Origin: UBA7672 sp038326205
GTDB lineage: Bacteria > Pseudomonadota > Alphaproteobacteria > Caulobacterales > Hyphomonadaceae
NCBI GenBank assembly: GCA_038326205.1
Contig: JBBQJV010000013.1
Span: 1-64,000, forward strand
Length of the DNA: 64,000 nucleotides
Direction of reading: 5' to 3'
Position numbers and translations under genes: made by a program. Numbering within the stretch: the first letter of the stretch is position 1; each line of letters opens with the position of its first letter. Below are positions 51,964-60,283 of the stretch, piece after piece. Below the pieces are notes generated by a model. That model did no database searches and was not told the origin of the DNA. It was given only the letters and a program-made list of their open reading frames with translations.

Positions 51964-54240
51964 TTGAATCAGGTCCATCCCATCGATGTGACGACGGGCT
52001 ACCCGCGCGGAGCCGGCACAATGCCGACTGCGAGCGGGGAGGGGGAGAACGTCATCACGATCCAGCGCATCGTGCGCGCTGTGCGCCGTCGGCTGGGCGT
52101 CATGCTCGCCGTTTTCGCGCTGACGTTCGCGTTCGTGGCGATCAATACGTTCCAGCTGCAGGCGTCGTATACGGCGACGTCGCGGGTGATCATCAACTCG
52201 CGCGATCAGAAAATTGTCGACATCGGCGCGGTTATCTCCGGCGTACCGGCGAATGCGGCGATCGTGGACACGGAAGCGGAAATTCTTCGCAGCCGGTCGC
52301 TGATCGAAAAAGTCGTGACCAAGCTCGACCTGGTCAATAACGCAGAATTCAACACCGCCAAGGCCAAGCCCAGCGACTGGGCCAACTTCATGGCGGGCAC
52401 GAAATCCTTCATCACGGGCTTGTTGCCGTTCGGCAAGGGCGACGCCGCGGCGCCCGTTGGCGATCCGGTCGAAGCAAAGCGCGCCGAACTCGATGGCGTC
52501 ATCACCGCTGTGCGCGACGCAATCAGCGTAAACCGGTTGGGATCGACCTTCATTATCGAGATCAGCGTTAACAGCCATGATCCGAAGATGGCGGCGACGC
52601 TGTCGAACACGATGTCAGAGGTCTATCTCGACAATCAGCTCGACACAAAATTCAAGGCGACGCGTCGAGCGCAGGAATGGCTCGATGAGCGTGTCGGCGA
52701 ACTGCGCACTGAGCTGCGCGATGCGGAAAGCAAAGTGGAAGCGCACAGGGCGGCGACAGGCCTGTTGCGGTCCGGCGGTGACACGCTGGCGGAACAGACC
52801 ATTCGCGAAACCAACGCGCAGCTGACGGCCGCCCAGTCGGAATACGCCGCCAAGGCGGCCCGCCTGCGCAACCTCAACTCCCAGATGCGTGCCGGTGCTG
52901 GCATCGACTCGATTGCGGAAGCGCAAAGCTCTTTGACCATTTCGAACCTGCGTGCCGCACAGAGTGCGCTTACCGCCCGCAAGTCGGACGTGGTGCGGCG
53001 CTACGACGTCAAACACCCGGAATACCAGAAGGTACTCGCCGAGGAACAGGACAACGAACGCCAGATCAACGCCGAGCTGCAGCGTATCGCATCCTCCCTC
53101 GATCAGGAGGTGATGATCTCGCGCGAGCGCGTAAACAGCCTGCAGGGCAGCCTCGGCCGGTCCAAGGGCGAGCTGGCGCAGAACAATCGTGCCGGTGTCG
53201 AACAAGCCGCGCTGGAGCGCGATGCGCTGGCAACGCGGACGTTGTTCGAGGAGTTCAACAACCGCTTCAAGGAGACCAACGAGCTCGACGGCATCACGGA
53301 TGCCGACGCGGTCGTGGACAGCTATGCGCCGGTTCCGGGTGCACCGAGCTTTCCCAACACCAACCTCAATCTTGCACTTGGCTTCATGCTTGGTCTGGCG
53401 CTGGCCGGACTTGTGGGCCTCGTTCTCGAGCTGATGGACAACTACATGTCCACGCCCGAGGAAGTGGAGCAGGTCGCGGGCGTGCCGTATATCGGGCAAA
53501 TCCCGCTGCTGCCGACCGCGGGATCGTCCAACAAGTCCAAGGTTTCGCCGGCCGACTATCTCGTCGAGAAACCACACTCGGGCTTTGCGGAATCGTTCCG
53601 GCACCTGCGCGCGTCGATCATGTTTGCCGACATTGATAAGGCCGCCAAAACTGTTGCGGTCGTGTCGTCGCTGCCGTCTGAGGGCAAGACGAGCATGACG
53701 TACTGCCTCGGCCGCATGGCTGCGATGTCGGGTACCAAGACGATCGTGATCGACGGCGATATTCGGCTGCGTCAGCTGACGGAAGTGTCTGCCGCGCCAG
53801 CGGAAGCGGGCCTGCTGGAGTATCTATTCGGCGAAGCGCGTCTCGAGGACGTGGTTCAGGTCGACGCGCGCACCGGGCTTCACGTCCTGCCGCTTTCGGA
53901 TCGCAAACACACCCCGCGCGACGTGTTCGGCAGCCGCGCTTTCGATGCGCTGCTCAAGCTGCTGCAATCGACGTATGATCTAGTGATCATCGACACGGGC
54001 CCCATACTGCTGATGGCGGAAACGCGCGTCGTGACGTCCAAGGTGGATCAGGTTGTCGTCTGTACCCGCTGGCGCAAGACGCATCGCAACACGCTGCGCG
54101 ACACCATGAAAATCCTCCGCGACTTCCACGCTAACGTGGCCGGCGTCGTGCTGACCTTCGTTGACCTGCGCAAGCGCGCCCACCACGCTTACGCCGCTGC
54201 AAGTTACAGCGCCTACGCCAAATATTATCAGGAAACGTAG
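51964..54240 (+). CDS. Wzc-type chain-length regulator and tyrosine autokinase
   Basis: 758 residues, TTG start at 51964 with GGAG upstream. Residues 30-80: Wzz domain and first membrane helix. 200-410: long coiled coils. Second membrane helix near 470-490. Kinase domain: Walker A S-S-L-P-S-E-G-K-T-S near 568 (usual second Gly is Ser), Walker A' V-I-D-G-D-I-R-L-R, Walker B V-I-I-D-T-G-P. The C-terminus has five Tyr in A-Y-A-A-A-S-Y-S-A-Y-A-K-Y-Y, the autophosphorylation cluster. Controls polymer length and export. A strong terminator follows. Confidence 0.92.
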   Translation: MNQVHPIDVTTGYPRGAGTMPTASGEGENVITIQRIVRAVRRRLGVMLAVFALTFAFVAINTFQLQASYTATSRVIINSRDQKIVDIGAVISGVPANAAIVDTEAEILRSRSLIEKVVTKLDLVNNAEFNTAKAKPSDWANFMAGTKSFITGLLPFGKGDAAAPVGDPVEAKRAELDGVITAVRDAISVNRLGSTFIIEISVNSHDPKMAATLSNTMSEVYLDNQLDTKFKATRRAQEWLDERVGELRTELRDAESKVEAHRAATGLLRSGGDTLAEQTIRETNAQLTAAQSEYAAKAARLRNLNSQMRAGAGIDSIAEAQSSLTISNLRAAQSALTARKSDVVRRYDVKHPEYQKVLAEEQDNERQINAELQRIASSLDQEVMISRERVNSLQGSLGRSKGELAQNNRAGVEQAALERDALATRTLFEEFNNRFKETNELDGITDADAVVDSYAPVPGAPSFPNTNLNLALGFMLGLALAGLVGLVLELMDNYMSTPEEVEQVAGVPYIGQIPLLPTAGSSNKSKVSPADYLVEKPHSGFAESFRHLRASIMFADIDKAAKTVAVVSSLPSEGKTSMTYCLGRMAAMSGTKTIVIDGDIRLRQLTEVSAAPAEAGLLEYLFGEARLEDVVQVDARTGLHVLPLSDRKHTPRDVFGSRAFDALLKLLQSTYDLVIIDTGPILLMAETRVVTSKVDQVVVCTRWRKTHRNTLRDTMKILRDFHANVAGVVLTFVDLRKRAHHAYAAASYSAYAKYYQET

Positions 54241-54267
54241 CCGCTCACACAATGGCCGGGGGGCCAG

Positions 54268-54302
54268 CGCCTCGCACCTTCGGGTGCGGGGCGTTTCTTT
54301 TT
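54268..54302 (+). terminator. Rho-independent terminator after wzc
   Basis: An 11-bp stem (one G-U pair) from CGCCTCGCACC and GGTGCGGGGCG closes a TTCG tetraloop and is followed by TTTCTTTTTT. Confidence 0.93.
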
Positions 54303-54391
54303 GCTGTCAGTCGCAAGCCCGCATTCGGAACGGCGATGCCGTCCGGGACGCCTTGGCTCCCTCCCTACGCCTTTGGCTTAGCAAGGCAGGT

Positions 54392-54491
54392 GGGTCTCCG
54401 AATAGATGGATCGACCGGGGACGCGGTATGCCCCGCCTGATGCGGCGATGCTGTTGCCAACGCTACCGGTAGAAGAAGAGGTTCGCAGATC
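54392..54491 (-). repeat. 100-bp dispersed element, copy 2
   Basis: Complement aligns to 10060-10159 without gaps, 84 of 100 positions. Keeps CTACCGGTAG and the GTTG-GCAA-CAGC stem (one G-U pair), but the CGCGGGG hairpin is weakened. The rest of the 54303-54730 gap shows no gene or clear element. Confidence 0.72.
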
Positions 54492-54730
54492 TCGGCTCTC
54501 CGGTCTGAGCAAGGGGGAGGTCAGGGGGACGTGCGGCGGCGAGCGAACGCGAGCAGGTCCGCACTGACTTGAACCGGAACTCTGGGCTCGGAGCCGGGAG
54601 TGATTCCAAACTTTATGGTGCGATGGACGTTTGCACTGCGTGCGAAGTCTGGATCCCGGCCGCCGTCGGGAACGCGTTCCAAACGGCACGCAAAGCTATC
54701 GGCGCGAGGCCAAGCTCGGATGGGAAAACA

Positions 54731-55906
54731 TCAGATCTGGTCGAAGGCTTGCGCGAGATCGGCGATGAGGTCGGTTGGGTCTTCGAGGCCGACGGAGATG
54801 CGGATCAGGGGGGCGGTTGAATCGGACGTGCTGGCGGTGCGTTTGAGTTGCGGGTTGCAGTGGATGATGAGGCTTTCAAAGCCTCCATAAGAGAAGCCGA
54901 GGCCGAAGAGGGTGAGGGCGTCGAGGAAGGTGTGGACCTTTGCAGTCGGCATTACGAGGAGTTCGATGCCGAACAGGCCCGACGAGCCGGTGAAGTCGCG
55001 TTTCCAGAGCGTATGGCCGGGGTCGGATTCTAAGGCAGGGTGGAGGACGCGGGCGACTTTCGGGTGCTGATCAAGCCACCGCGCAAGTTCGAGAGCCGAA
55101 GCCTCGTGTTGCGCCATGCGGAGGGCGAGCGAGCGCGCGCCGCGCAAGACGGCGTAAGCGTCGTCGGGTGCAACGTTGACCCCGAGATCGGCGATCGTGT
55201 CCTTCATGCGGGTGGAGAGCTTGTCGTCATTGACGTGGATGGCGCCGTTGAGCGCATCGGCGCCGCCGCTAACGTATTTGGTGTTGGCCTGTACCGAAAC
55301 GTCGAAGCCGAGATCGAGCGGTTTGTGGAAGACGCCGGCGCTCCACGTATTGTCCATGACGCTGATTGCGCCGGCCGCGCGGGCGGCGGCGGCAAGGGCG
55401 TGGGCGTCGGAGACCTCAAACGTCATCGAGCCGGGGCTTTCGGCGAAGATGAGTTTGGTGCTGGGGCGGATGAGGTCAGCGATGCCGGCGCCGATCGTGG
55501 GATCGAAATAGGTGGTCTCGCAGCCCCAGCGGGAGAGCATGCGGTCGGCAAAGCGGCGCGTCGGGCCGTAGACCGTGTCGGTGATGAGCACGTGCGCGCG
55601 AGCTTCGGCGAAGGCGAGGAACGGTATGGTGCAGGCCATCAGACCGGACGGAGTGAGCAGGCAGTCTGCGGCGCCTTCGATTTCGCAGAGTGCTTGTCTC
55701 AGGGCTTCGTGTGTGGCGGTGCCGTGGCGTCCGTAAGTCCAGCCGCCGGGCTCGAACAGTTTAGCGGCGCTCTCGACGATGACAGTGGAGGCGCGCTGGA
55801 CGACGGGGTTAACGCCACCTTGCGTCAGCTTACGGTCGCGGCCTGCGTGCGCGAGGCGCGTGCTCATCGCCCCGCCTCGTCCCTTCTTCGGAGGGCCGTT
55901 CGCCAT
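54731..55906 (-). CDS. metC: Cystathionine beta-lyase
   Basis: 391 residues (an ATG at residue 14 is an alternative start). PLP-binding Lys210 in Q-A-N-T-K-Y-V-S-G, Asp185 in M-D-N-T, Y-G-R-H-G near 58-62, and S-Y-G-G-F-E near 350, the C-terminal motif of MetC as opposed to gamma-synthases. Cleaves cystathionine to homocysteine, pyruvate and ammonia. Follows sseA by 3 bases on the same strand, so probably one operon. Confidence 0.88.
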   Translation of the reverse strand: MANGPPKKGRGGAMSTRLAHAGRDRKLTQGGVNPVVQRASTVIVESAAKLFEPGGWTYGRHGTATHEALRQALCEIEGAADCLLTPSGLMACTIPFLAFAEARAHVLITDTVYGPTRRFADRMLSRWGCETTYFDPTIGAGIADLIRPSTKLIFAESPGSMTFEVSDAHALAAAARAAGAISVMDNTWSAGVFHKPLDLGFDVSVQANTKYVSGGADALNGAIHVNDDKLSTRMKDTIADLGVNVAPDDAYAVLRGARSLALRMAQHEASALELARWLDQHPKVARVLHPALESDPGHTLWKRDFTGSSGLFGIELLVMPTAKVHTFLDALTLFGLGFSYGGFESLIIHCNPQLKRTASTSDSTAPLIRISVGLEDPTDLIADLAQAFDQI

Positions 55907-55909
55907 CGT

Positions 55910-56785
55910 TCAGCCTGTCACGCCATTGCCCGTCACTACGGTGCCGCCGCTATCGGGTATGCCCCATTCACTCCACGAGCCGTCATAGACAGCTGAATCG
56001 TCATGACCCAGCAGCGATTGCGCGAGAGTGAGTACGGCGGCGGTGACGCCGGAGCCGCAGGTGTTGATGATCGGCTTTGCGAGGTCGACGCCCGCCTTGT
56101 CGAAAACAGCGCGGAGTTCTGCCTCGGGCTTGAAGGCGACGTTGGCGATCAGGTCGCTGAAGGGTACGTTTATCGCGCCAGGCATGTGGCCCTTGCGAAG
56201 ACCGGCGCGCGGCTCTTCGACTTCGCCTCGGAAACGGGGTCCGGAACGCGCATCGACAAGTTGAGCGCTGCCGGTGTCGAGCGCGCGGCTGACCTGCTCC
56301 AGTGTGCGGACGATGTCGCGGCGCGGGCGGGCGGTGAAATGGCGGTCGGCTACGAAGTGCGGCGGCAGGTCCTCGACTTGTCCCCCGGCTGTGCGCCAGG
56401 CCTCGAAGCCGCCATCAAGCACAGCGACGTCGGCGTGGCCCATCGCGCGGAACATCCACCAGACGCGCGCCGAGGCAAGGAAGCTATTCTGGTCGTAGCA
56501 TATGATGCGGTGACCATCGCCGAGGCCGAGGCGACGCACGCGGGAGGAGAATTTCTCCGGCGGGGGCAGCATGTGGGGCAGGTCGATCGTGGTGTCTGCG
56601 ATGTCGTCGATGTCGAAGAAGCGGGCGCCGGGGATGTGGTGGGCGTCATAAGCCTGACGACCGTTTCGCGGGGCGCCGGGCATGAACCAGCTGCAGTCCA
56701 GCACCCGTACGTCCGGTGCGGAAAGGTGTGATTTCAGCCAGTCGGCGGAAACCACCGGCTTGTCCGGTGTAAAATGGGCGACCAT
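55910..56785 (-). CDS. sseA: 3-mercaptopyruvate sulfurtransferase
   Basis: 291 residues, two rhodanese domains. The active loop C-G-S-G-V-T-A (Cys243) is that of mercaptopyruvate rather than thiosulfate transferases; the N-terminal domain has Asp98 where the Cys would be. V-D-A-R-S-G-P-R-F and G-H-M-P-G-A opposite fit. Moves sulfur from 3-mercaptopyruvate to a thiol acceptor. First gene of the sseA-metC pair. Confidence 0.92.
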   Translation of the reverse strand: MVAHFTPDKPVVSADWLKSHLSAPDVRVLDCSWFMPGAPRNGRQAYDAHHIPGARFFDIDDIADTTIDLPHMLPPPEKFSSRVRRLGLGDGHRIICYDQNSFLASARVWWMFRAMGHADVAVLDGGFEAWRTAGGQVEDLPPHFVADRHFTARPRRDIVRTLEQVSRALDTGSAQLVDARSGPRFRGEVEEPRAGLRKGHMPGAINVPFSDLIANVAFKPEAELRAVFDKAGVDLAKPIINTCGSGVTAAVLTLAQSLLGHDDSAVYDGSWSEWGIPDSGGTVVTGNGVTG

Positions 56786-57091
56786 GGGACGCCTGCTCCG
56801 TTGGCTTGAGGCTTAACCGAGGGTCTCAACTAGCCAAGGCTGTGCGCACCTGCAAGGCGAGCCGAGACTCTCAATTCATCGCATTTGACGAGCGCTCGAT
56901 GAAGGGGCTGTGGACAAGTCATCACGCCCAAAGCCGTCAGTCGCGGGCAGCGGAATTTCCGACCTGCACGGAGGCTGGTGCGTGGCGGAAAAACTGTGCT
57001 GTTTCGGTACACGTACAGGACAAAAGTCCTTGGGGCGTATGGAAACTTTTCCGCTCGCTCGCAAGACGAAGTCGCTTGTCTATCGGGCAAC

Positions 57092-57106
57092 TTAAACTAT
57101 TTTTAG
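57092..57106. promoter_or_regulatory. CtrA-like box upstream of the sugar transferase
   Basis: TTAA-ACTATTT-TTAG, against the CtrA consensus TTAA-N7-TTAA; 7 of 8 fixed bases match. It lies in the only A/T-rich patch (57090-57115) of a 486-base gap between two divergent genes. CtrA control of surface polysaccharide is known in Caulobacter; a site here is inference. Confidence 0.35.
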
Positions 57107-57120
57107 AAAATAAGGTTTGC

Positions 57121-57271
57121 TTCGCGCCTATTGGGCGCAAAGGCGCCGGATAACTCGCCTGCCCGGGACGGTAAAGGCGAACCGACGGAACCAAATACCA
57201 GACTCATAGCCCTTGCGGAGGGGGGTAAATGGACTCGGCTCGGCCAGCAACGCTGGTCCGGGGATTGCGTG
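57121..57271 (+). other. Structured leader candidate of the sugar transferase gene
   Basis: GGCGC at 57134-57138 can pair back with GCGCC (57124-57128) or forward with GCGCC (57143-57147, loop AAAG), so the two stems exclude each other. Further short stems follow (TCGCC/GGCGA; CGGT/ACCG). The frame stays open back to a TTG at 57131, but the ATG at 57272 is the likelier start. I could not match a known riboswitch. The 56786-57090 part of the gap shows nothing I can name. Confidence 0.35.
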
Positions 57272-58006
57272 ATGTTGGACCCGGCAAATGCCGGTCAGGG
57301 TAGTGTGGGCATGGAAAAGAGCAGCGGCGCAGATGCGGGCCGGTTGAAGCTACGGAGCGATGCTTCAGCGGCGTGGGGAGCCTACCCGGTAGGGTCCAGC
57401 ACGCTGAAGCGTGTGATGGACCTCGTGTTCGTTTTGCCGGTGCTGGTGTTTGCGTCACCGCTCCTGATGCTCATCTATGCGCTGATCAAGATTTTCGATC
57501 CGGGTCCGGCCCTGTTCGCGCAGCTGCGCGTCGGCCGCGGTGGCGAACAATTCATCGTCTACAAGTTCCGCACAATGCGCGTCGATGCCCAAGACCGGCT
57601 GCAGCAACTGCTGAACAGCGATCCCGGCAAGGAAGCCGAATGGGCGAAATACCAGAAGCTTCGCGATGATCCGCGCGTGACACTGATCGGTCGTTTCCTA
57701 CGCAAGAGCAGCCTGGACGAGCTGCCCCAGCTTCTCAACATCCTGCGCGGCGAAATGTCGGTGATCGGGCCGCGACCGGTGACGGCAGCCGAAGTGCAGC
57801 AGCGTTATGGCGTGGCTTATCCGTTCTACACGGCCGTGCGTCCGGGCGTTCTGGGCCTGTGGCAGGTGAAGGGTCGCAACAGCCTGACCTATCCCGAGCG
57901 TGTTGCGTTCGACGTCCAGTACGTCAAGACTTGGTCGGTCTGGCAGGACTTCAAGATCGTCTTCATGGCGATCCCGGTCGTGCTGCTGGCGCGGGGCGCG
58001 TACTGA
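57272..58006 (+). CDS. Undecaprenyl-phosphate sugar-1-phosphate transferase (PssY-like)
   Basis: 244 residues from the ATG at 57272 (GGGGA upstream; ATG 57311 is an alternative). One membrane helix (about 50-75), then the monotopic transferase core: F-R-T-M-R-V-D-A near 106, D-P-R-V-T-x-I-G-R-F-L-R-K-S-S-L-D-E-L-P-Q and N-I-L-R-G-E-M-S-V-I-G-P-R-P with the catalytic D-E, and G-L-W-Q-V. It puts the first sugar phosphate on undecaprenyl phosphate, so it starts the EPS repeat unit. Separated from the rest of the locus by sseA-metC. Confidence 0.9.
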   Translation: MLDPANAGQGSVGMEKSSGADAGRLKLRSDASAAWGAYPVGSSTLKRVMDLVFVLPVLVFASPLLMLIYALIKIFDPGPALFAQLRVGRGGEQFIVYKFRTMRVDAQDRLQQLLNSDPGKEAEWAKYQKLRDDPRVTLIGRFLRKSSLDELPQLLNILRGEMSVIGPRPVTAAEVQQRYGVAYPFYTAVRPGVLGLWQVKGRNSLTYPERVAFDVQYVKTWSVWQDFKIVFMAIPVVLLARGAY

Positions 58007-58352
58007 TCGTCGCTGGCTGACCTCCCCCACGTAAGTCCGAATTACTGAATTGGAACGGGTTGCCGTCTGGAGACGGCTTGAGCGGCGTTGCGCACACGCA
58101 GCATTCGCGTGCAGGTTGTATTCAGACCTCTGAATCGAAAAGGGTTCTGGACGTTGAACAATTCTTAAGACGCAAGATCAAAGGTGACCTGCTAGCCTGC
58201 CCACGCTTCGGTTCCTGCGTGATCATTTGTTTGCTTGGGAGAGCTTCTTGGCCGCCACCGATAGCCGCACGGGATGGGTTACCCCCACGCACCGCGTTGC
58301 GGATGTCGACATGGGCTTTGCAGATGTTCGTCGCCCGGGTGGGGATGAGGCC
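58007..58352. other. Non-coding stretch with a short palindrome
   Basis: 346 bases without a supportable gene. At 58120-58135 lies ATTCAGA-CC-TCTGAAT, a perfect 7-base-arm palindrome that could be an operator. A smaller hairpin surrounds GCACACGCAGC/GCGTGC at about 58091. Nothing else is recognised. Confidence 0.4.
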
Positions 58353-58478
58353 ATGATCACAGATATATTCAATGAAGAACCGAAATGGCCGGCGTGGAAG
58401 GTGACCGTTGCGGTCGTGGTATTCTGCGCTGCGTTCTGGAGCGGCATCGGCTATCTCGCGATGCGCCTGCTGGGCTAG
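58353..58478 (+). CDS. 41-residue single-span membrane protein
   Basis: ATG at 58353 with GGGATGAGG upstream. Acidic and Trp-containing start (I-F-N-E-E-P-K-W-P-A-W), one hydrophobic helix (about 16-38), and the end L-L-G. The frame is open upstream, but that part is not protein-like. No family. Could be a subunit-like small membrane protein. Confidence 0.45.
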   Translation: MITDIFNEEPKWPAWKVTVAVVVFCAAFWSGIGYLAMRLLG

Positions 58479-58493
58479 TCCGACTAGCAAACG

Positions 58494-59498
58494 TCAGCCT
58501 TCATACCAGCTCGGAGTCGGCAGACCTTTTTCCTTGAGGAAGGCGCCGTTGTAGAGCTTCGACAGGTAGCGGTTGCCATAGTCGCACAGGATGGTGACGA
58601 CGGTGGAGCCCGGTCCGAGCTTCTTCGCCATGGCGATGGCGCCCGCGATGTTGATGCCGGCCGATCCGCCCAGACACATGCCTTCTTCAAGCGTCAGGTC
58701 GAAGAGGATGCGGAGAGCGTCGGCGTCGTCAATGCGCCAGGCGTCATCCACGACGACGCCTTCGAGGTTTGCCGTGATGCGCGACTGGCCGATGCCTTCG
58801 GTGATTGAGGTGCCTTCGGACTTCAGCTCGCCCGTCTTGTAGTATGAGAAGAGGGAGGCGCCGCCGGGATCTGCGAGGCCGATCTGGACCTTTTTGCTGC
58901 GTTCCTTCAGGGCCATGGAGACGCCGCCGAGCGTGCCGCCCGAGCCGACTGCGCAAACGAAGCCATCCACCTTGCCGCCGGTCTGCTCCCAGATTTCCGG
59001 GCCCGTGGTTTCATAGTGCGCATTGCGGTTGGCGACGTTATCGAACTGGTTGGCCCAGACGGCGCCGTTGGGCTCGGTCTTTGCCATCTCCTCCGCGAGA
59101 CGGGCGGAGTATTTCACGTAGTGGTTGGGGTTGGCGTAGGGGACGGCATCGACTTCGATCAGCTTGGCGCCGAGGGAACGGACTGCGTCCTTCTTTTCCT
59201 GGCTTTGTGTGCGCGGCATGACGATGACGGTGCGATAGCCGAGGGCGTTGCCAACCACGGCAAGACCAATGCCTGTGTTGCCCGCCGTGCCCTCGACAAT
59301 GACGCCGCCGGGCTTGAGTTTGCCGGACTTTTCAGCGTCGCGGATCATGCCGAGCGCGGCACGGTCCTTTACAGACTGGCCGGGGTTCAGGAATTCCGCC
59401 TTACCATAGATGTTGGCGCCAGCCAGTTCCGAGGCCCGCCGCAGCTTGATCAGCGGGGTGTGACCGATTGCTTCGACAACATTGGCAAGCATGCGCAT
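58494..59498 (-). CDS. cysK: Cysteine synthase A
   Basis: 334 residues. PLP Lys44 in N-P-G-Q-S-V-K-D-R, G-T-A-G-N-T-G-I-G-L near 70, G-S-G-G-T-L-G-G near 180, C-terminal G-S-A-G-I-N. Makes cysteine from O-acetylserine and sulfide. The N-x-x-Q-S-V-K-D variant is that of O-acetylserine sulfhydrylases of type A. Together with metC and sseA it forms a sulfur group at this end of the window. Confidence 0.92.
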   Translation of the reverse strand: MRMLANVVEAIGHTPLIKLRRASELAGANIYGKAEFLNPGQSVKDRAALGMIRDAEKSGKLKPGGVIVEGTAGNTGIGLAVVGNALGYRTVIVMPRTQSQEKKDAVRSLGAKLIEVDAVPYANPNHYVKYSARLAEEMAKTEPNGAVWANQFDNVANRNAHYETTGPEIWEQTGGKVDGFVCAVGSGGTLGGVSMALKERSKKVQIGLADPGGASLFSYYKTGELKSEGTSITEGIGQSRITANLEGVVVDDAWRIDDADALRILFDLTLEEGMCLGGSAGINIAGAIAMAKKLGPGSTVVTILCDYGNRYLSKLYNGAFLKEKGLPTPSWYEG

Positions 59499-59668
59499 CG
59501 GTGGGTCTCTGATTCAGTTAAGGTCCGGCGACCCGGCAAAAGCGGGAATTCACCTCCATCAGGTAAGGAGAATGGCGTTGCGGATCAACACCGGCCGCCT
59601 GATCCGGTGAGGGGTGGCGTGCGTAACGGGTAAACCAGGCCGTTCCGGGCTTGTCATCACAGGCCGAA

Positions 59669-60283
59669 ATGACGCCGCAAGACAATACATACGCCGCTTT
59701 CATGCTGGATCACGCGGCCCGGCGCCTCCCGCCCGCCGAATCGCTGGTGGCTGACCTGCATACCGTGCTGTCGCCCGAGGGGCGCTCCTATGCCGGGATG
59801 ATGGACAGCGCCGGTGGCGCATTGCTCGAATCTGTCGAACCCGAATTCATCGGCGTGGGGCCCATGAACCCGGGTGAGCAGGAAGCGCCAGCCGAGGTGG
59901 CCCCCCCGTCATCGCGGCTGGCGCCGTTTCTTGAAGCGGACCTTCTGGCCCTGCGTTGGCGGCGCGACCTTGTAGGTGTGCCGACATACCGGACGGCCAC
60001 GCCGATGGCGCGCCTTCTGCGGCTCGATCCTGGCCAGCGGGCGCCGGGGCATTCGCACGGACGGCGCGACGTAACGGTGGTGCTGCAAGGCGCGTTTGCC
60101 GACGAGAACGGTGTCTACAACAAGGGCGATCTTGCATTCGCCATGCCTGGGCTGCGGCACCAACCCCGTGCTGTAGGCGTTGTTCCCTGCGTATGCATGG
60201 TCGCCACGGAGGGCGGCCGTCCGGTGCAGGGCCTTCTGGGCCTGTTCGGGATTGGCGTGGGCAAGCTGGAGAAGCGGACATGA
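59669..60283 (+). CDS. ChrR-like cupin protein lacking zinc cysteines
   Basis: 204 residues from the ATG at 59669. C-terminal cupin: G-H-S-H-G near 132, then G-A-F-A-D-E, G-D-L-A and R-H-Q-P, as in the ChrR cupin domain. The N-terminal 60 residues look like the ChrR anti-sigma domain, but where H-x3-C-x2-C is expected it reads H-T-V-L-S-P-E-G, so both Cys are replaced. No sigma factor gene is adjacent. The stop overlaps the next start (ATGA). Confidence 0.65.
   Translation: MTPQDNTYAAFMLDHAARRLPPAESLVADLHTVLSPEGRSYAGMMDSAGGALLESVEPEFIGVGPMNPGEQEAPAEVAPPSSRLAPFLEADLLALRWRRDLVGVPTYRTATPMARLLRLDPGQRAPGHSHGRRDVTVVLQGAFADENGVYNKGDLAFAMPGLRHQPRAVGVVPCVCMVATEGGRPVQGLLGLFGIGVGKLEKRT

Noticed and set aside
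50875..52578. 567-codon minus-strand ORF
   Set aside because: Antisense to the beta-barrel and wzc genes; no start signal or family pattern.
57121..57200. Cyclic-di-GMP (GEMM) riboswitch
   Set aside because: The string CGCAAAGGCGCCGG recalls part of the motif, but the paired GGGCAAACC part and the receptor stem are missing. Kept only as a structured leader candidate.
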